NCBI GenBank assembly: GCA_036674765.1
Contig: JARVKI010000096.1
Coordinates: 62,001 to 126,000 of the forward strand
Origin: Seiridium cupressi
Taxonomy: Eukaryota; Ascomycota; Sordariomycetes; Amphisphaeriales; Sporocadaceae
Length of the DNA stretch: 64,000 nt
Reading direction: 5' to 3'
The first letter of the stretch is position 1, and each line of letters begins with the position of its first letter. Position numbers and translations under genes: made by a program. Below the pieces are notes generated by a model. That model saw nothing but the letters and a program-made list of their open reading frames with translations. It was not told the origin of the DNA and ran no database searches. This document shows positions 12,901 through 24,784 of the stretch, piece by piece.

Positions 12901-14679
12901 ATTGCCGACAATCCAAGCTGCTGTCAGGCACGCTGCCGGGAAGCTCTCCTTTAGCGGAAAACATACTTCTCCAGAGAGTTCGATATTCGAGTACCAAGGA
13001 ATTGAAGAATAAGCAACATCTTTCAGCTTTTCAAGCAGGCAATGAGTCACTCTGCATTAGCCTCGAGACGACGCAAACGTTGTCAGCCAATCGAGATTCG
13101 CAGCTTGGCAGCCTGCGGTCTCCCAACTCCTTGGGTTTCTGGGGTCCTTGGGCGAACAGAGCTGTAGTGCAAACAAAAACAGCCACCCCTTTCTGCCCTT
13201 TAGTCGAATTATCTACTCGCGACAGCCCCTTTGCCACCGGGGAAGCTCCTACTCTTCCTTCTGCCCTACCATAGGCACCGCAAGAAACCCACACAGCCAG
13301 TGGTTTGAGTCATACTAAAGTCAGCAGCACAAATGACGCACCATTGTGCAGCGAAGCCCCAATTGTTTCTGCGGCGACCATACGAAGAAAAAAAACTGCC
13401 GCGGAGCTTGGGGCTTATGTCCGGGAATCTACAGGCGCAAGACTGGCGGAGCCCCCTCATGACCACGCGCTCGCCTTCGGAAACTCGCATCATCATCTAT
13501 CTCACTGCATAGCATCAACCGAAACGCCGAGAGTAATCGTCCTTTGGCAGGATGAGACCCTGCGCCTCAGGAAATAGATGAGCAGCCACTCTCTTGTAGA
13601 GACATACGATCCTGGCACAACCAGAAATCCGCCAGTGAAACCTAATGAGCCATACAGATGATCGACACAGTCGTCACCCCATCACAACTATTTTTGAACG
13701 AACGCGCAGCGGAAAAGCGCCCCCATGTCCGTTGGAGTCCCGCAGAGCCTCTCAGAGGCGTTCCTCGTTATCGATTGGGTTATCTTTGTGCGTGGCATGC
13801 AGAATGACCTCAGCACCCATATGACGCTGCTTCAAATTCTTACTACATAATAAAATTTTGCCCCGCTGGTTCAGAGGGGTTGTGATCTGCTTTCACGTGC
13901 AAAACGTGGATATAGACGAGCTTCAAGTGCTGGTCAAGTTTCGACATTTGTCTTTATTACGAGTACTTGCAATTAAGATCCTACGATTTGGTGGTGTCAT
14001 GACTTTTTATTCCTTGTCTACCGGATGAATTATGTATATCATATGTTTCGAGAGCAAATGAATAGCAACCAGCCACCACCTCATTTACTAGAGTCGAGCT
14101 TACGCGAGCAAATAAATTCGGATCGGAGATGAGAGTACCGTAGGTAAGGGGTATCTTATTGACGAAAATCATCTGCTGCACTCTATACACTATGCGTGCT
14201 TTACAATACAGAAAGGCTATTGGCCATGTTTTTTCAGGCTTTCCACCGTGCGCTCTCATTCCTGCTCCAGTGCATGAAGAAGCCCAGCGCCATTCCCAAT
14301 CGGTGGATACGGACTGACTTAAGCGACCCATTTTGAGAGTTTACTGCTCAAGTCCTGGTCCTATCTTTCTTGACGTAATTAACTGTGCCGAAAAATGTTG
14401 GCGGCTGCAGACCATTTCATTGGAACTATGATGCTTGCCGTTGAATAGTCCAATGAATGTTTTCTGTATATTGTAAGTCCATACAAGCCCTTCTCCCAGA
14501 TCTGGTCATGACGGGCATGTTTTTGTTTGCACCGCCGTCTTCCGCCTGCTGCTGCCGTGATATCTTCTCGTCGAAGCTGTCTTATGACTGGTGGCAGATG
14601 CCCATATCATTCAGGTAGCAGACTTCTGTCGCATACCATAAGCAAATAATGGACCCAGCCGCGTTGCAGCACCTCCTGT
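9927..14679. other. Long intergenic region, eIF4G promoter side
   Basis: About 4.75 kb between the eIF4G start and the THO gene stop. The first several hundred bases are probably the eIF4G promoter and leader. Open frames of up to 147 codons (for example 10896-11339 minus) show no domain. Two short GC-rich blocks occur near 10820-10980 and 11480-11510. I see no RNA gene or mobile-element relic. Confidence 0.45.
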
Positions 14680-17317
14680 TTAACCTGTTTCGGCTAGCTC
14701 TTCAGTGGATGATTGTGCGGTGCCGTTTGGTTCTTCCTGGGCCATGGTGACATCTCCATCCTTAGTTGCACTGACTTCATGAACACCATTCGTTTCGACT
14801 ATGGAATTGCCGTAGATGAATTCCTCGAGTGCCTTGTACGCGCTCTGAGGCTCGTCGTTCGTGATAAGAGTGTCATAAAACGAGGCATCCGACTTAGACT
14901 GCTCAACCTCTTCCTCTGCAGTCTTCAGAACACCGGCTATATCATCTTCGGCGTACTTGCCAGACTGTTTCAGCCATGCCTCGAGTTGTTCGGTGCTGGG
15001 TGGCGATATAAAAGTGATGCGCGCTGACAGTCCCCAGTCCTTACAACTTTGCACGGACTGCAAGTATCATAATTAGCGTCCATCCACAACCAGCAGAAAA
15101 GATAAGCATGGATATAGAACTTACTGCGCGATCCATTTCGAGAAGCGGTACTTTCCCCGATTCCTTGATCGAGTCTATTGCCTTGCCGCTTGTAGCAACG
15201 TCGAAGCCATCTTTGTTCGTGACTTCTACGAACTGATCGTTATCTGACATCCTATTGAATGTCGCTGCATCGACAAAATGGTAGTGCTGACCATCCACTT
15301 CGCCATCTTTTGCCTGTCGAGTAGTATGCCGGATAACCTTTTGGAACACGCGTGGTTGCGCGTCTTGCAGCCTCACAATGAGTGATGATTTCCCGACACC
15401 CTCAGGACCCGATATTATGATAGTTTGCTTGTCTTCGGGTATCCGGCCCACCTCGCCTTCTTCCTCTTCCTCTTCTTCCTCATTTGGTTGCTTTGGCTCT
15501 TGAAACACGGTACTGATGTCTTGCCAATCATCAATCTTGTCGAGGGCAGCCATTCTCGTCCGACTAGCTATTCGCAGCGCTCTCCACGTCTTGCTGGCCT
15601 TGGCTTCAATGATTTGCGCCTTTTCCTTTTCGCTTTTCGCAAATTCAAGCTCCAGGTCATCCGCGGCAATCTTGTCTTTGAAAGTTGCCAATTCGGGGAG
15701 TTTCCACCTTGCTGGGTCCTTGAACTTCTCCATGGCACTTTCATCATTCTCATCTGACAGGAAATCGAGATTGAGTGAGCCCATAGGATGCGGTCGTAAT
15801 CTCTTACTTGTAGCTAGGCGCTTGGCCGATTCTCGGGCTTCGTTGAACTCAGCGGGTGTGACAGCTGGCTTCTGCATGGGTGGGCACGTCTCCATTTTCC
15901 ACCGCGTCCAGCCCTTCTCCCGTTGCGTGACTGCAATGAGGATCCGGTGGACGTAGGCTCCGTCCGGACCGGCATAGATGTAATCTTGGATCCTGTTCTT
16001 CATAGTCTCCGCCCATTTGTCCTGCCGAAAAGAAGTCAGCTAAAGATCAAGCTCGACAGATCTAAATTGTTCACTTACATCCTCTTCAGAGATCGACTTG
16101 TCACTATACATCACCGACTTATTTGGTTGGCGAATGTTGGCATGTTTTGCTCTGGCCGAGGCCGATAGTGAGCGTAGGAAGTCAAGGATGATGACTGCCT
16201 GAATGAGAATATGGCGTCGGAAGAATAAATCGCTCATCTCCAACTCAAAGAGGTCTCTACTAGTGAGATATTTGGGGTTGAAGGTACCGCTGTCGGATGA
16301 TTCGACCTCAAATCTTTTACGTTTCTTGGTGACATCCTTAGTGTCGTCGGAAGATTGCGTGTTTCGTTGTCCTTGAGCTACCGACTCGAACGCCACGAGG
16401 GTTGCTTCTAGGGCGGACTTGAATTTTGTCATATTTTGAGCATCGAAGAGCTTTAGTGGCTGACCGAAGTAATTCTGGAGGGACCAAAATATAGGATATA
16501 GCGCATCAGGCTCGAGAGGCTTCTGAGATGCCGGCTTGTCCTTGGCGTCGAAGCTCACAGCCTTCGCACCGGTGGCAGGCGGTGGGGGTTTGATCGCAGC
16601 GCTTTCTTTTGTGTCTACATCCATCTGATCGGGGGCTGGCTCTTCAGGTTTTGGAGCAATTTCTTCCCAGGTCGTAACGTTTTCGGTGTGATATGAACCT
16701 CTCAGGTTGACAGTACCCTTGTCGCCCATGGGGAAGCTCTGAAACATGAATATAAAAACGCGCCCGCTGAAGGAGATGTCCTCGGCCCTAGAGAGCCGTC
16801 GAAGGAGTTCGTTGCAAGTCCTCAGAATAATCAAGCCCTTCATGTTCGTAAGATCCTTGATCAAGCGCTCCCGGCGCGACTCGAGATAATCGAAGACCAC
16901 GCGGCATCCTTGCAGGGTCTGGCTGTCCATAAGCAGTTCGACAAGCATCAGGACCAAACTTGAGTCGCATTGCCTGCTTTCTGCTAGGATAATGGTGATA
17001 TCCAATATATTCCAGACTTCGACGAACTCGGCGCTCTCAATGGATGTCGTGGCAATAAGGTCATCGAAACGCCGGCGCACAACGGACTCGATGACCATGT
17101 ACTGGCGAGTTTTATCGACATCGTTTCCGCCGTTCGCTTCCGTCGAGAATATGGCAGGCAGCTGGACTAGTAGTTGGGGAAAGTCATTCTTTGTTAAGCG
17201 AGGCTCAATCGTTGCTGTTGGTTTGGCGTTCCTCGCAGTCTGAAGTGTCTCCTCCAGCGCCGCTCCAAAAGCGACTAGCTGGGGGATCTCGAAGAGCTGG
17301 CTGTCGGAGGTAGACAT
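14680..17317 (-). CDS. hpr1: THO complex subunit 1 (Hpr1/THOC1) with C-terminal guanylate-kinase-like domain
   Basis: Model complement(14680..15057, 15125..16021, 16079..17317), 837 aa; introns of 67 and 57 nt restore one frame. Residues 1 to about 560 match the THOC1 family: RRLSRAEDISFSGRVFIF followed by FQSFPMGDKG, and a C-terminal part with WAETMKNRIQDYIY and RPHPMGSLNLDFL. THO packages nascent mRNA for export in the nucleus. After an acidic E-run comes a P-loop GPEGVGKSSL (about 618-627), then HTTRQAKDGEVDGQHYHF, matching the GMP-binding part of guanylate kinases, and a C-terminal helical part to about residue 790. The second GMP arginine is replaced by K, and the tyrosine of the usual YGTS loop is absent (VATS), so catalysis is doubtful. 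The start ATG at 17317 was chosen because homology begins there. The fusion is read directly. Whether it is clade-wide I cannot test. Confidence 0.9.
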
Positions 17318-18003
17318 AGTGTCTCGAGGTATTGGGTGACTCCTGGGTTGCTCCAAGGAGAAGCAAGCTCTGGCGTCGGAACAAGTCAGCGAGCATTGAA
17401 AAGGCAACAAGGCTGTTGGGTCATGCTCGTTATCGCAGGGTGCGACGGAAGGAAGAAGTCGGGACTAGCGTCGCAAGGTTGCGCCAAAGCCTTTGTCCGA
17501 GTACGTTTTGCAAGTTTCCTGCGCAAAACCGCAGACAGCTGCTAGATGCTGTATGAGTATATGCACTACACTAGCATCCATCGCATTGAAAGCTCGCAGC
17601 TCTGTTGATTCTGCCGCTGCTCACCGCTAGAGCAGCACGTACACCCCTGTAGCGTTCTGGCCTTGGCGGCTTTAGAAAACAAAATGAACGCGCCGGGACC
17701 CCTCAAGGACCCGCCAGCACACGCGACATGGATTTAGACGCTGGTAGTCGGTCAACCTTACGTAGCCTGCGCCATCACTCTTTGCGCCACAGATCGACCC
17801 GCAGCTCTGACTTACTATGTAATCGCCCAAAAAATCGTTAGCCCATCCCCATACTGGAGCTCCAAGTGTGACAGGCCGCTGGGAGCTATCAACAAGCAGT
17901 CCGATCGATCATCGCAGCATACCCGGCCAGTCTGGTGTCGTTGTTCTCTCCCAGCCCGTCGCATATCGGTGCTGTCTACCAGTCGGTGCCACCACGCTCG
18001 ACA
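17318..18003. promoter_or_regulatory. Bidirectional promoter of the THO subunit and Aquarius genes
   Basis: 686 bp separate the divergent start codons of two nuclear mRNA-processing factors. There is no clear TATA box, and no open frame resembles a gene. A shared, housekeeping-type promoter is an inference from the head-to-head arrangement. Confidence 0.5.
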
Positions 18004-21000
18004 ATGCCGACAGCCAAGCGACTCAAGGGCAATCGCGACTCCAAGTCGCAACCCAAGAAGCAAGACACAGCCCGCCCAACAGCTGCCGACATAGAAGGCG
18101 AGACGGAGTTTGCTAAATTGGCCAAACAGCATTGGCTGAAGAAGACGAAGCGGGCGACCAAGGTCAAAGTCAAGAACGATGTGCTGAAGCGGGAAATATG
18201 GGACGCTCTGGAAAAAGAAGGCTTCCAGTATAAGTCGCTGCTGGTGCTAGAGGGCCTCCAGATCCTGGAGGGCTATCTTTGGCCCGGGTATTCAGAAGAG
18301 GCCTCTAATTTCCACGTCCTACTGATCGCGCTCATTACCAACGTAAAGGCGCGGGACCGTTTGGAGACCTGGTCGATTTTCGAGGACCGTCCGGCCGAAT
18401 TCTCTGGATTATTCCGACGCATTCTGAGCATGACCCTCGACAACACCTTGTCACTCCCGATCAAGACGCACCTACTATGCTTCATCATATACGCCTTCCA
18501 AAGCCTGGATTGCGCCGTTGTCAGGAAAGAATGCGCTCCTTTGGTGTCCATCTCCATCTGGCACAACTTGTCGACCGAAGCGAAACGTGAAACCAAGCTT
18601 GGCGGTACAGCTCAGCTCAAGAAAGCATGGAAGGCTGCGGCAAGGAGATATGAATCGGCAGATGACGAGACTCAAGCCCGGCTACGCTTCGAGAGGCAGT
18701 GGCTCTTCACTCTGACCTTAGACTTTCTTGATTTGCTCTATGGCGACCGCTTCAAGGCAGATGAAGCACTCTATGCCGCGCGCTTCATGGAATTTCTGAT
18801 TGACCTACAAAGCTCATTACCGACTCGGCGATATGTCAATACCTTGCTGAAAGACCTGCATCTCCTAGTGGCAATAGATTCGTCGCCGATGCTTCGTGCC
18901 GAGGAGAACGCCCCATTACGCAGACAGTGGCTCGTGCTGCGTCACTACACGAATTTCGGCATTGACGATCAAACCGGCATGCAGCATAGTCGCACAGAAG
19001 CATACGAGCGTCATTGTGATGCGCTGAAGAAGCTGCAGCACGTAGCTTTCCGCCACTTCAAGGAGAAGCTGGCTGTCTTGGCGCTATCCAACTATGCCTC
19101 CATCGACAAACGCGATGAACTCAGGACCCTCCTACAGCCCCTCGACGATGATGAGATTAAACAGCTAGCCGTTCGCCTGGAGCTGAGGACTGAATATAAC
19201 CAATCTTCTAAACTGATACCTGATCGGACTTTCTTGCTGGAAGCCATCATCGCGACTTTCGAGAGAGCCAAGACCTTCCAGGAAAGTCTCCCAAACGTCC
19301 TGCCAACAGAGCAAGAACTTCTCGACCCTCTCCTTTTAAGCACGGATGGATACGATGGCTCAACTCCTTTGGCTCTGCCAAAGCTCAACTTGCAATATCT
19401 CTCCGTTGGGGATTTTCTTTTCCGCGCATTAGTTCTATACAGGTACGAAGCTTTCTATGGCATACGGAATGATCTCGAAGCTGCCCTCCGGCGTCTGAAG
19501 CCCGAGATAGGAAGATCGGGTGAGACGAGGTTCACGGGGTTCTCGAAGATGGCATTGTCCACAACGAGGCCCTCCATTCTGGAGGTAGTCCCACCATTGG
19601 TAGGAGAAAAGAAACCATCTGTAGTCCGCGCCGAGGTCTCTCTGGATGTTCGTCGGCTATCTGATCACGTCCGTCGGGAATGGGATTCATTAAGGCCTGA
19701 TGATGTGGTGTTTTTGGTCTCCATAGATGCCTCTCTTCAGCGAGCAGTCTCCAACGGGGAAACTATGCCCATCACGGAAGCTCAGAAGCTCGGATTGCTG
19801 GCTGTGCGGTCAGCCGAGGTGATCCAAGTCACGGATGATAAGGGTCGTTCAATCAAAGATCCCAGTACTCATGGTAACGGGGGAGGTCGCTCGCCAGTAC
19901 GAAGACTACAGTTGAAGCTCGATGCCGAAGCGTACCGAACCGATATGGATCGTGTCTCTCTGGGCAGGCCAGACGTGTACGAGAAGATAAACCTGGTCCT
20001 TAGGAGGAGCGGACGGGAGAACAACTTCAAGCCGGTTTTGGAGTCTATTCGTAACCTAGTGCGGTCTGAGGTGCCTCTCGCTCCATGGCTGCACGAGGTC
20101 TTCCTTGGTTATGGTGATCCGGCTGCCGCAACATACAAGAACTTGCCCAACCGAGTGAAGAAAATCGACTACAGGGATACGTTTCTGAACTGGCAGCATC
20201 TAGTAGAGAGCATGCCCGGGAAGGCAGTCGAGCCAGGATTCAACGTCTCTGGCAGCTTCCCGCCTCCTTATGTCCTTGAATCTGTCGACAAGGCCGCCGA
20301 GAAGCCAAAATCTAAGCCGTCAAAGAAGAGAAGAAGAGATGTCGAGCCTGCGCTCCTCGATGAGATAGAGACGTATCATGTCTCAACATATAAGCCTCCG
20401 AATACAGGCCCCTATCCAATAGACGCGCCGAAGTGGAATGGCGTGCGTTTCACAGCTGCCCAAACGGAGGCCATCATCTCCGGAACCCAGCCCGGGCTTA
20501 CCGTCATCGTTGGTCCTCCGGGAACCGGCAAAACTGATGTCGCCACCCAAATTATCAGCAATATCTACCACAACTTCCCGGAGCAGCGCACTTTGCTCAT
20601 TGCTCACTCCAACCAAGCATTGAATCAACTTTTTGCCAAAATAGCAGCACTCGATATTGACGAGCGCCATCTACTCCGTCTCGGTCACGGTGAAGAGGAG
20701 CTGGATTTGGAAGCCAACTTCAGCAAGCATGGACGCGTCGAGTCTTTCATGGAGAACCGCAATCAGTACCTCATGGAAGTCAACCGCCTTGCTGCCAGCA
20801 TTGGCGCTCCGGGGGCTCACGGTAACTCTGCGGAGACAGCCGGATATTTCAACTCTGTGTATATTCAACCTGCGTGGGCCAAGTTTACCGAAGCAGCCAC
20901 GTCTGATAGTGTCTCATCTGCAGATATCATTCAAGCTTTTCCCTTCCACCGGTTCTTCTCTAATGCACCACAGCCCTTGTTCCCTCCTGATGCAGATCGA

Positions 21001-22411
21001 ACCGCAGTTTTGGATATTGCTCATGGATGCTGGCATCATATTTCCAAGATCTTCTCTGAATTGAAGGACGTTCAGCCCTTTGAGTTGTTGAAGAGAGAAA
21101 AAGATAAGGCCAACTATCTTCTCACAAATGAGGCTCGCATCATAGCCATGACCTCGACGCATGCTGCTATGCGGAGGAGCGAGATAGCGAACCTTGGTTT
21201 TCACTACGACAACGTCGTGATGGAGGAAGCCGCTCAGATCACCGAGATTGAGAACTTCATCCCTCTGGCCATGCAGAAGCCTAAAGACGGATCCACGGCT
21301 CTACAGAGAGTCGTACTTTGTGGTGATCACTACCAAAACTCACCGGTTATACAGAACTTCGCCTTCCGTCACTTCGCCAATCTTGAGCAATCCCTGTTCT
21401 CGCGCTTGATTCGTATTGGTATTCCGGCCATCACACTTGACCAACAAGGCCGAGCTCGTCCCTCCATTGCTGCCCTCTACCAATGGCGGTATCCTAGCCT
21501 TGGAAATCTGCCACACGTCGAGAGCCTCAATGAGTTCCAGACAGCCAACGCGGGTTTCAAGTACGACTACCAATTTATCAACGTACCTGAATACAAGGGC
21601 CGTGGTGAGATGGAGCCGACGCCCCATTTCATCCAGAACCTTGGAGAGGCGGAGTACGCCGTGGCTATCTTCCAGTACATGCGACTTCTGGGTTATCCGG
21701 CAGAAAAGATCAGCATACTCGCAACCTATGCGGGTCAACGTGCCCTTATCAAGGATGTGCTCGCCCATCGATGTGCCAAGAATCCTATCTTCGGTTTGCC
21801 CAAGATCGTCACAACGGTCGACAAATACCAAGGCGAACAGAACGATTGTAAGTCGTCCTCCTGAATCCTGCCTTCAATTCCCTCACTCCTTACTGATTGA
21901 ATACGTAGACCTCATTCTCTCCTTGACCCGCACATCACGTGTCGGATATCTGCGCGACATCCGCCGTCTCACCGTGGCGTTGTCACGTGCACGTCTAGGT
22001 CTCTACATACTCGGTCGCCGCGAGGTCTTCGAATCCTGCTTTGAGCTTAAGCCAGCATTCGAATTGCTTCTTCAGCGACCCGACAAGCTTGCTCTAGCTA
22101 CCGGTGAGCTGTGGCCGTCGAAGCGCCTCCAGGCCACCGAAGAAGACGGAGCTGTCCCTGGCGAGGCCGTCATGGAAGGCGTCGAACATCTTGGTCAGTA
22201 CGTCTTTGAAATGACGAACGCGAAGATCAAGCAGTTGAGACAAGAGCGTGGATTGCCAGAGACACAAGTAGTCGAGGTTCTCGACCCGGTGAAAGAGGAA
22301 GAAGAAAACGAGTATGCCGAGGGCGTGGCCGTAGCTGAGGAAGATGTCGAGGATATAGAGGAGGAGACGAAGGACGGATTCGAGGCTGAAGAAGGGGATG
22401 ACGATCAGTAG
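18004..22411 (+). CDS. cwf11: Aquarius/Cwf11, spliceosomal intron-binding SF1 helicase
   Basis: RNA helicase of the spliceosome's intron-binding complex; it contacts the intron upstream of the branch site in the nucleus. Model 18004..21847 joined to 21909..22411, 1448 aa. The N-terminal armadillo-like region begins with basic residues and continues EFAKLAKQHWLKK, typical of Aquarius. The helicase core follows: Walker A GPPGTGKTD at about 837, NVVMEEAAQI (DEAA-type Walker B) near 1075, then VTTVDKYQGEQNDY and VALSRARLGLY of the second RecA domain. An acidic tail closes the protein. The single 61-nt intron (GTAAGT..GTAG) splits the QND-Y codon, and splicing restores NDYLILSLTRT. The ATG at 18004 (GACAATGCC) was preferred over an upstream in-frame ATG at 17935 because homology starts after it. 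Divergent with the THO gene. Confidence 0.95.
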
Positions 22412-22855
22412 AAGCAGATAAATGGACAGGTTTCAGGGGCTCACGTGAAATTGATTGTTGGGATTAAGATACCATACCCTTACGGACAGAGAACGGCGAA
22501 CAAAAGCTGCATGATTGGGCGATCGACTGGCGTTGTAACATAGATGAACAAACAAAAGCCTACGATTTGCATGAAATGCCTTATTGTACTATGATTCGCA
22601 TGCTTATTCGAGACTTAAATGAGGCAATGCTGAAACCCCCAAAAATTTATGCAAGCATGTCAGTGCTGGATCCAGCCCTGATCACGTATTCATGCACCTC
22701 TGTGATGTTTTGTTCCATCGGAGGAACGGTATTTGGTTGTGTTTCTTCTCTGACGCGTCACATGTTGTACAATATGGGCATTAATTGGGGCCTCGAGTTT
22801 GATCCCATCTGACATCTTCTGCTGATACAGCTAGCCTAAGTCATGGCCCTCGAAA
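22412..22855. other. Intergenic region between convergent genes
   Basis: This separates the Aquarius stop from the hydroxyacyl-CoA dehydrogenase stop and is probably 3' UTR on both sides. No further feature seen. Confidence 0.5.
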
Positions 22856-23798
22856 TCAACTTGTAGGGTTGAGGAGTCCGCCTTTGACACTCTTCTTTCC
22901 TAGCTTGCCCTGAGAGATATAGTTCTCGCGCAGCCAGTCCGCAGTCAATTGCCCATCAAGTTTTCGCTCCTGGATGTAGTTGTCCTCGATGAAGGCGACC
23001 GTGTCCAGCCCGACTTGGTCCATCAGCGCGCAGGGTGTGACTTTGGCTTGGAACATCTTTCCCCAGAGCATGTCGATCTGCTCCGGGTCGCTCACGCCCT
23101 CGGCGAGGATCATCATGGTCTCGCGTTTTACGGCTGCCCAGAGACGGTTGAAGATGAATCTGAAGCCAACAGTTAGTTTGAGTTTTCGAGAGGAGGGATG
23201 TAGCAGAAAATGAGACATACCCGGTCGATTCCTTTCGAGCGGTAGCCGGAAACATCCCACACCTCTCTAGTATTGTGGTCAGGAATGGGAATATAGCCTC
23301 TTCCGTCTCTCCATCCGTCATGAGTTCCACCGTGCAGATATCCATGGGCATGGTATAATGGATATTGCAGATCATCTTCTTCCGTTCCGCGCTAACCTTG
23401 TCCAGCATCAGACTACTCCTGTACGAGGAGCTGTTAGACCCCAGGATGCAGTCGTGGGGCGCGAACTTATCCAGCAGCTCAAACGTGTCGATCTTCAGCT
23501 CGAGCTTCTCTGGAACTGCCTCGATCACCAGCCACGCGTCCCGAACCGCAGATTCGATGTCTTCGTGTGCCGTGTAGCTGCCGAATAGGCCTGGTGTCGC
23601 GGGCTTGGCGAGCGTTGCGAATTCTTGCTTGTGCGAGTCGATGAAGCTCAGTGCATCGCTGCGTGCTTCTGCTGATGGATCTCGGATACTTGCATTGTAG
23701 CCTGCAGCGACGAAGGAGCAGGCGATACGACGACCCAATACGCCGCCGCCGAGCACGGCGACTGGTCGCGAACCTATCACGGGAGCTTGCCACGACAT
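22856..23798 (-). CDS. 3-hydroxyacyl-CoA dehydrogenase-like NAD-dependent oxidoreductase
   Basis: Predicted NAD(P)-dependent dehydrogenase of the short 3-hydroxyacyl-CoA dehydrogenase/L-gulonate dehydrogenase group. Model complement(22856..23159, 23221..23798), 293 aa, one 61-nt intron. The Rossmann motif GGGVLGRR lies at the N-terminus. [11 protein letters not shown] matches the family's substrate-binding serine segment. [16 protein letters not shown] supplies the catalytic His-Glu pair, and [10 protein letters not shown] supplies the conserved Asn of the C-terminal domain. No peroxisomal (SKL-type) C-terminus is visible; it ends NPTS. The true substrate is unknown and need not be an acyl-CoA. 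Its promoter carries 15 bases identical to part of the palindrome between the b5-reductase and P450 genes, suggesting co-regulation. Confidence 0.85.
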
Positions 23799-24784
23799 TT
23801 TATGGTATGTTAGAGCTTGAGTGAAGGGAACGAGTGCTATAAGAAATTGTTCAGAGATACACCAAACGTACGATGTAGACAATTAAACTGATATCACAAA
23901 GTAATCATTACTTAGGAAATAGCTACCATATATATATATATTCCCCACAACTAGATCAAAGGCTATGATGACCTCTCTCCATAGTGATTCCCCTAGCGAC
24001 AGTCGCGAGTAGCCATAAAGTCCGCACACATACGGAGCAGCCTTGCTCGGCTCCATCATTGTAGCGAATATCAGGGAGTTCAGGCGTGTCACTTACAGGG
24101 CTGAAGCGAGGCAATTTTATATTACAGCTCGCAACTAGACTCGCCCGAACTTCGTGCGAGAGGCAGCCAATCGCGTCTCAGCGAAAAACGAGACTTATCT
24201 TCCCCATTTAGGTAATCGGCACTATGTATGGCGAGTAGCACGCTACGCGAAACTTTGACCTGGATCATCTCTCGGGAGAGAACCGCTTTATCCACCTTTA
24301 CATTGCGCCTGGAATGCTTCCAATTCCGCGCCGGCACGCTTGGCTGGTGTGGGTCGATCTCATCTCGGCTCTTGAGCGGCCCCATCCGTAGGTACCTAAC
24401 AAGCTTTCGAGCCCCGTCGAGAATGATTCTCGGTGTTTGGACATAGAGAAATTATGTGCAAAGGGGACAGAGAGACCCGCAGTGCGGATTTTAAGAGACT
24501 CGTTTATGTACTATGTATCACATCATCAATGTTCGTCATGCTCTACCAAATATTGGACATGAGTAACGCAGCCCGAAGCGCTCCCCACCATCACTCAGTT
24601 GGCAAACCGAGGCTGGACATCCCATCACTGTCACGACTTGTGATATTAACTTCAGGTTAAATACTGAAAACGCCAAGTTGATTAATGAACGTGGGCCATT
24701 TGACTTAATAATTCTATTTCAACATCTTATACAATAGCACTACGGTTCACAAATGAGGTTCTTGTCATCCAACATCCAACAGGA
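23799..24784. other. Promoter region of the hydroxyacyl-CoA dehydrogenase gene and 3' flank of the b5-reductase gene
   Basis: 986 bp without a gene. AT-rich near 23925-23942 (TATATATATATA). Contains the motif at 24140-24154 described separately. No supported open frame. Confidence 0.5.
24140..24154. promoter_or_regulatory. Copy of the half-palindrome shared with the P450/b5-reductase promoter
   Basis: CTCGCCCGAACTTCG is identical to the 15 bases at 26578-26592, the left side of the 26-bp palindrome. Here the right arm is not complete: GTGCGAG follows, pairing with an upstream CTCGCA instead. It lies about 345 bp upstream of the hydroxyacyl-CoA dehydrogenase start codon. A role as a regulator site is inferred. 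Confidence 0.35.
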
